A stretch of DNA of 64,000 nt, taken from Methylosinus sp. Sm6 (GTDB lineage: Bacteria; Pseudomonadota; Alphaproteobacteria; Rhizobiales; Beijerinckiaceae). A program made the translations under genes and the position numbers. The stretch lies in NCBI RefSeq assembly GCF_019802345.1, contig NZ_JAINDZ010000002.1, forward strand, positions 124,001 through 188,000. Reading direction: 5' to 3'. The number at the start of each line of letters is the position of its first letter. The stretch's first letter is position 1. Under the pieces are notes generated by a model. The model searched no databases, was not told the origin of the DNA, and saw only the letters and a program-made list of their open reading frames with translations. Shown piece by piece: positions 60,231 through 64,000 of this stretch.

Positions 60231-62585
60231 ATGAATACGCTCTGCCCATGCCGCGCCACGACCTCGAGTCGTTCCCGAGTAAAAAAACGGTCGGACAGCC
60301 GGCCCGATGGGGGCAGATTGCTGAGCGCCGCGGCGCTTCTGCTCTTGAGCGCGGACGCGGCTGCGCAGGCGGAGCCCGCCGTGACCTCCTTGCCGGCCGT
60401 GGCCGTCGATGCGCCCAAAGAGAAGCCGCGGCCGGTCGTGCGGCAGAACGCAGCCGCGACGCGCGTCGCGCGGACGCGAGCACGCGCCGCGACGACGCCC
60501 GCGCAGAGACATGCGCCGTCGCCAACGGTCTCTGCGACGCCATCGAGCGCGTCCGCGCCTTTTGCGGCGCCCGCGCGAGCGGAGCTCGGCAACCTGCCGA
60601 AGGAATATGCCGGCGGCCAGGCGGCGCGCGGCGCGCGTCTCGGCATGCTCGGCAATCGCGATTTTCTGGACACGCCTTTCAATGTGACGAGCTACACGTC
60701 GAAGCTCATCGAGAACCAGCAGGCGCGCACGCTCTCCGATGTTCTCGAGAACGATCCCTCCGTACGCTTCACCGTCTCTTCCGGTCAGGTCCGCGAGAAT
60801 TTTCGCATCCGCGGCTTTTCCGTTCTCGTGAGCGAGACGGCGCTCAATGGGCTCTACGGCGTCGCGCCGGACGGACGCGTGCCGACGGAGTTTCTAGAGC
60901 GAGTCGAGGTGTTGAAAGGACCAGCGGCTCTGCTGAGCGGCATGGCTCCATATGGCGCGGTCGGCGGATCGATCAATCTCGTCACCAAGCAGGCCGGCGA
61001 TACGCCGGTCACGAGAGTCACCGGCGATTATACGTCGAACTCGCAATTCGGGACGCATATCGACATCGGCAGGCGCTTCGGCCAGGACAACGCCTTCGGC
61101 ATTCGTTTCAACGGCGTGTATCGTGGCGGCGACACGACGCTCGATTATCAATCTCGTGAGCGCGGGCTCGAGGCGCTCGCGCTCGACTATCGCGGCGTGA
61201 AGCTGCGCATCGCGCTCGACGCTTATTTCAACCAGGAGGTCGCCCGCGGCGGCGTGCCGATGATGGCGAGCTTCACCGGAACGGGCGTCGCCGCCGCGCC
61301 GGATTCCAGCAACAATATTTTCCGCGGACTCTCTGGCCGCATGAACAATTCCGGCGCCATGGGGCGTGCGGAATATGATCTCGCCGATAATGTCACGCTG
61401 TTCGCGAGCGCGGGCGCGATCGACGCCCGCTTCAACGGGCTGACGAACTCGACCGTCGCGACCAATGTCAATGTGCTCGGACGCTACAACGGAACCGCCA
61501 TTAATCTGCGCGGCTATACAGACACGATTTCGTTTCAAGGCGGCCTGCGCGCCGACTTCCGAACTTTCGACATCGGGCATCGATTGTCCTTGAGCGCGGC
61601 CAATCTCGAGTCGAAGACCGGCTCGGCCTTTCAGCGCGGCTCGGCCTTTGTGTCGAGCATTTATTTTCCCGTCACGCCGCTCGTCGCGCGCGATCCGGGA
61701 GAAGCGCCGAAGTCGACCGATACGACGCTGTCGAGCATCGCCCTCGCCGATACGCTCTCGGCCTTCGACGATCGCGCGCAGCTCATTCTCGGCCTGCGCG
61801 CGCAGCGTGTTCAGGCGAAGAGCTATAATGCGACCGGCGCCGAGACGAACTATTACGACGAGAGCGCGGTGACGCCTGCTTTCGGCCTCATCGTCAAGCC
61901 TCTGCCGATGCCCATGTCGGTCTACGCCAATTACATCGAAGGCCTGACCCAGGGCGACCGCGTCACCGACACGACGGCGAACTATAATCAGATGTTTCCG
62001 CCCTATAAGTCGCGGCAGATCGAGACGGGCGTCAAATGGGACGCCGGAACCGTCGCCAACACGCTGAGCTTCTATGAGATCGAGAAGCCGAGCCTCATCA
62101 AGAGCGGCAATGTCTACAATTCCGACGGACGTCAGCGCAATCAAGGCATAGAATGGAACGTGTTCGGCGAAATCGTCGAAGGCGTGCGCATTCTCGGCGG
62201 CGCGGCCTATACGATCGGCGTGCTCACCAAGACGGCGAATGGCCAGCTCGACGGCAAGACCGCCTATGGCACGCCGAAATGGCAGGTCAATCTCGGAGGC
62301 GAATGGGACACGCCATTCGTTCCGGGCCTGACGCTCGAAGGACGCGTCGTCTACACGAGCGCGCAATTCGTCAACTCCGCCAATACGCAGAAAATTCCCG
62401 AATGGGCGCGCCTCGACGCGGGCCTTCGCTATTCGACGCAGCTCGTCGACAAGAAAGTCACCTTCCGCGCCAATGCGAATAATCTGCTCGATCACAATTA
62501 TTGGGCCGGGTCCTATTTCGCGGATGGCATCGTCACATTGAGCTCGCCGCGAACGGTTCTCATGTCTGCGACCGTCGATTTCTGA
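60231..62585 (+). CDS. TonB-dependent siderophore receptor
   Basis: A 784-residue outer-membrane receptor. A signal peptide (GGRLLSAAALLLLSADAAAQ) follows a basic start. An Ala/Pro/Arg-rich spacer (residues about 55-120) precedes the plug domain (TLSDVLENDPSVRFTVSSGQ, RENFRIRGFSV, VEVLKGPAALLSGMAPYGAV). The rest is a 22-strand barrel ending in Phe (TVLMSATVDF). It imports ferric siderophores using TonB energy. The downstream PepSY and small membrane genes fit an iron-uptake operon, probably repressed when iron is plentiful. Confidence 0.92.
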   Translation: MNTLCPCRATTSSRSRVKKRSDSRPDGGRLLSAAALLLLSADAAAQAEPAVTSLPAVAVDAPKEKPRPVVRQNAAATRVARTRARAATTPAQRHAPSPTVSATPSSASAPFAAPARAELGNLPKEYAGGQAARGARLGMLGNRDFLDTPFNVTSYTSKLIENQQARTLSDVLENDPSVRFTVSSGQVRENFRIRGFSVLVSETALNGLYGVAPDGRVPTEFLERVEVLKGPAALLSGMAPYGAVGGSINLVTKQAGDTPVTRVTGDYTSNSQFGTHIDIGRRFGQDNAFGIRFNGVYRGGDTTLDYQSRERGLEALALDYRGVKLRIALDAYFNQEVARGGVPMMASFTGTGVAAAPDSSNNIFRGLSGRMNNSGAMGRAEYDLADNVTLFASAGAIDARFNGLTNSTVATNVNVLGRYNGTAINLRGYTDTISFQGGLRADFRTFDIGHRLSLSAANLESKTGSAFQRGSAFVSSIYFPVTPLVARDPGEAPKSTDTTLSSIALADTLSAFDDRAQLILGLRAQRVQAKSYNATGAETNYYDESAVTPAFGLIVKPLPMPMSVYANYIEGLTQGDRVTDTTANYNQMFPPYKSRQIETGVKWDAGTVANTLSFYEIEKPSLIKSGNVYNSDGRQRNQGIEWNVFGEIVEGVRILGGAAYTIGVLTKTANGQLDGKTAYGTPKWQVNLGGEWDTPFVPGLTLEGRVVYTSAQFVNSANTQKIPEWARLDAGLRYSTQLVDKKVTFRANANNLLDHNYWAGSYFADGIVTLSSPRTVLMSATVDF

Positions 62586-62595
62586 GGACAGCGAA

Positions 62596-62859
62596 ATGTC
62601 GGCGGCGCTCTTCCATTCGTCGGCTCTCGCGCTCGTCCTCGCCGGCTCGGCCTGCATCTATGGCGCCTCGCCGCGGCAATCGCTCTTGCGCGTTCGGCGG
62701 CGGAGAGCCGGCGTCTTCGCTGTCGCTTTACTCCTCGCCGCTTGGATGGTCTGGCGGAGTCGTCTCGAATCCACGACGGCCTTCTTCACGACGCTCGCCG
62801 CGCTGATGCCGCTGCTGATCGCATGGCCGTGCCTCGCCGCCCTGAGAAAGAGGAAATAG
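62596..62859 (+). CDS. Small membrane protein of iron-uptake operon (DUF3325-like)
   Basis: An 87-residue protein with three hydrophobic helices (SALALVLAGSACIYGA, AGVFAVALLLAAWMVW, ALMPLLIAWPCLAALR). Its position after a TonB siderophore receptor and before a PepSY protein matches the DUF3325-type genes of such operons. It starts 10 bases after the receptor stop. Role unknown. Confidence 0.7.
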   Translation: MSAALFHSSALALVLAGSACIYGASPRQSLLRVRRRRAGVFAVALLLAAWMVWRSRLESTTAFFTTLAALMPLLIAWPCLAALRKRK

Positions 62860-62861
62860 GC

Positions 62862-63146
62862 ATGACGGAGTTTCGCTCCGATTGGCTGAGCAAGAGCGTC
62901 GCCGGCTCTGTCTTCGGCTTCACTTTGGCGATCGCGGTCGCCGGGCTCTTCGCCGTCGCGGGACCGGGCGGCCTCGAGGCGCGCAACAAATATCAATTCG
63001 TCATGTGGCTCGTCGCGCCGATCTGGCTCTGCGTCGCGAGCCTCGTCTTCTTCTTTCGCAGCGGCCGCGCCGCTCTTTTGTGGCTCGGCGGCGCAAATCT
63101 TCTCGCCTTCGGCGGGCTCTATCTCTGTCGGCGGCTTCTGCACTGA
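62862..63146 (+). CDS. Small membrane protein of iron-uptake operon (DUF3649-like)
   Basis: A 94-residue protein with three membrane helices (SVAGSVFGFTLAIAVAGLFA, YQFVMWLVAPIWLCVASLVF, LLWLGGANLLAFGGLYL). It starts 2 bases after the previous stop, with AGGAAATAGG before the ATG. The position and shape fit the DUF3649-type partner of PepSY iron-uptake proteins. Role unknown. Confidence 0.7.
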   Translation: MTEFRSDWLSKSVAGSVFGFTLAIAVAGLFAVAGPGGLEARNKYQFVMWLVAPIWLCVASLVFFFRSGRAALLWLGGANLLAFGGLYLCRRLLH

Positions 63147-63155
63147 GGACGAGCA

Positions 63156-64000
63156 ATGCGCGGCGAGATTTTGCGGCTCTACAAGAGCGTTCACACATGG
63201 ACCGGCCTCGTGACCGGCATGTTGCTCTTCATCTGCTTCTACGCGGGCGCGCTCACCATCTTCTCGGAGCCTCTCGCTCATTGGGCGTCGCCGCCGACTG
63301 GCGGATCGATTTCGGTCGAGGACGCCGATCGGCTCATCGAGACGACATTGGCGGCGCGGCCCGAAGCGGCCAAGGATTTTACGCTCCGTCTCGCGACGGC
63401 GAGCGAGCCGGCTCGTCTGAGCTGGCGCAAGAGCCGCAACGATGATGTCGTCTGGTCGGCGACGCTCGGCGCGGATGGCGAATTGCGCGTCGATCGCTCG
63501 AATGTTTCCGGCGTCGGCGCCTTTGTGGACACGATCCATCGCACGGCGGGCCTCCCTCTCGATCGTGAGACGGGAACGACGGCGATGGGCGTCGTGAGCG
63601 CCGTCTACGCCGTCGCGCTCATCTCCGGCCTCATCCTGGTTCTGCCCTCGCTGGCCAAGGACCTTCTGGCGCTGCGCCTCACCACGAATCTGAAACGAAT
63701 GTGGCTCGACGCGCATAATCTCGTCGGCGTCGCCAGCTTCCCTTTCCATCTCGTCATCGCGCTGACCGCCGTCGTGTTCGGCCTGCACGAGCCGATCTAT
63801 GATGCTTTGGATCATGTCGTCTATGACGGCAGGCTGCCGACCATCATGCGCTCGACCGGCCCCTTCGCCGGAGTGAAGCGCGACGAGCAGAAGGCGCCGA
63901 TGAAGACGGTCGCGGAATTGGTCGCGGTCGTCGTTTCGGCATCGCCGAATTTCTCGCCCACCAGCCTGCACTATCGCGACGCGGACACGCGCGGCGCGCT
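63156..64000 (+). CDS. PepSY-associated membrane protein, 3' end outside window
   Basis: An open frame of 281 codons to the window end, starting MRGEILRLYKSVHTWTGLVT. The first membrane helix (LLFICFYAGALTIFSEPL) and the HxxxG-type motif SVHTWTG are typical of the PepSY_TM family. Further helices (VVSAVYAVALISGLILVLPS, VASFPFHLVIALTAVVFGLH) follow. Members are thought to reduce ferric siderophores or help release iron in the inner membrane. It lies 9 bases after the DUF3649-like gene. Confidence 0.85.
   Translation, partial: MRGEILRLYKSVHTWTGLVTGMLLFICFYAGALTIFSEPLAHWASPPTGGSISVEDADRLIETTLAARPEAAKDFTLRLATASEPARLSWRKSRNDDVVWSATLGADGELRVDRSNVSGVGAFVDTIHRTAGLPLDRETGTTAMGVVSAVYAVALISGLILVLPSLAKDLLALRLTTNLKRMWLDAHNLVGVASFPFHLVIALTAVVFGLHEPIYDALDHVVYDGRLPTIMRSTGPFAGVKRDEQKAPMKTVAELVAVVVSASPNFSPTSLHYRDADTRGA

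Noticed and set aside
60894-62657. 587-codon minus-strand frame opposite the TonB receptor
   Set aside because: It is an antisense shadow of a receptor that is intact from signal peptide to terminal Phe.
1-64000. CRISPR arrays and rRNA genes
   Set aside because: No regularly spaced identical repeats with unique spacers and no rRNA-like sequence were seen.

Overview
The window looks like alphaproteobacterial DNA: GC-rich coding regions, many genes with 4-base start/stop overlaps, a VirD2-like relaxase and MobC, ParB-like and strawberry-notch plasmid genes, and an RND/TonB chromosomal-type tail. I cannot name the species. A Hyphomicrobiales member, perhaps a methanotroph relative, is only a guess. 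Positions 1 to about 50.5 kb read as accessory DNA (plasmid or integrated mobilisable element). Positions from about 53.5 kb to the end read as ordinary metal/efflux/iron-uptake genes, with a decayed junction between the two.

Layout. 1-0.5 kb: a Phd-type antitoxin and the start of a MazF/PemK-like toxin. 1-5.8 kb: small accessory genes, a catalytic-domain-only tyrosine recombinase, an orphan antitoxin, a secreted Cys-repeat protein and an AlpA-like HTH gene, tied together by duplicated gene 3' ends that mark past recombination. 6-10.8 kb: a large TPR-CHAT (caspase-like) protein and an HTH partner. 11-16 kb: a conjugation-like membrane/coupling-protein operon (TraD/VirD4 type). 16.2-21.7 kb: mobilisation module (relaxase, MobC) and small plasmid genes with several strong inverted repeats. 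22.2-25.8 kb: a Gabija-type pair (UvrD-like helicase GajB, OLD/TOPRIM nuclease GajA). 26-36 kb: plasmid-backbone genes: TOPRIM primase-like protein, a strawberry-notch methylase/helicase split by an in-frame amber codon, DUF-type small genes and a ParB-like protein.

36.0-48.5 kb is the most interesting region: seven minus-strand genes packed head to tail, almost all with overlapping or adjacent stop and start codons. Transcription order is HTH protein, SNF2 helicase, PLD-like protein, type III-like DNA methyltransferase (Mod), type III-like helicase-nuclease (Res), SIR2 protein, HerA ATPase. It looks like one composite defence operon in which restriction-type enzymes and a SIR2-HerA effector pair are co-expressed. 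I do not recognise this full set as a named system.

48.8-50.5 kb carries a divergently transcribed hipBA toxin-antitoxin pair preceded by a 13-bp phased operator array. 50.5-53.4 kb is gene-poor and contains a duplicated hipA 3' end, a frameshifted chimera of a copper-ATPase N-terminus with an OmpA-like C-terminus, and a broken vapB. 53.5-59.9 kb is a two-component system divergent from a two-gene RND efflux operon. 60.2-64 kb is a TonB-dependent siderophore receptor followed by two small membrane proteins and a PepSY-type membrane protein running off the end.
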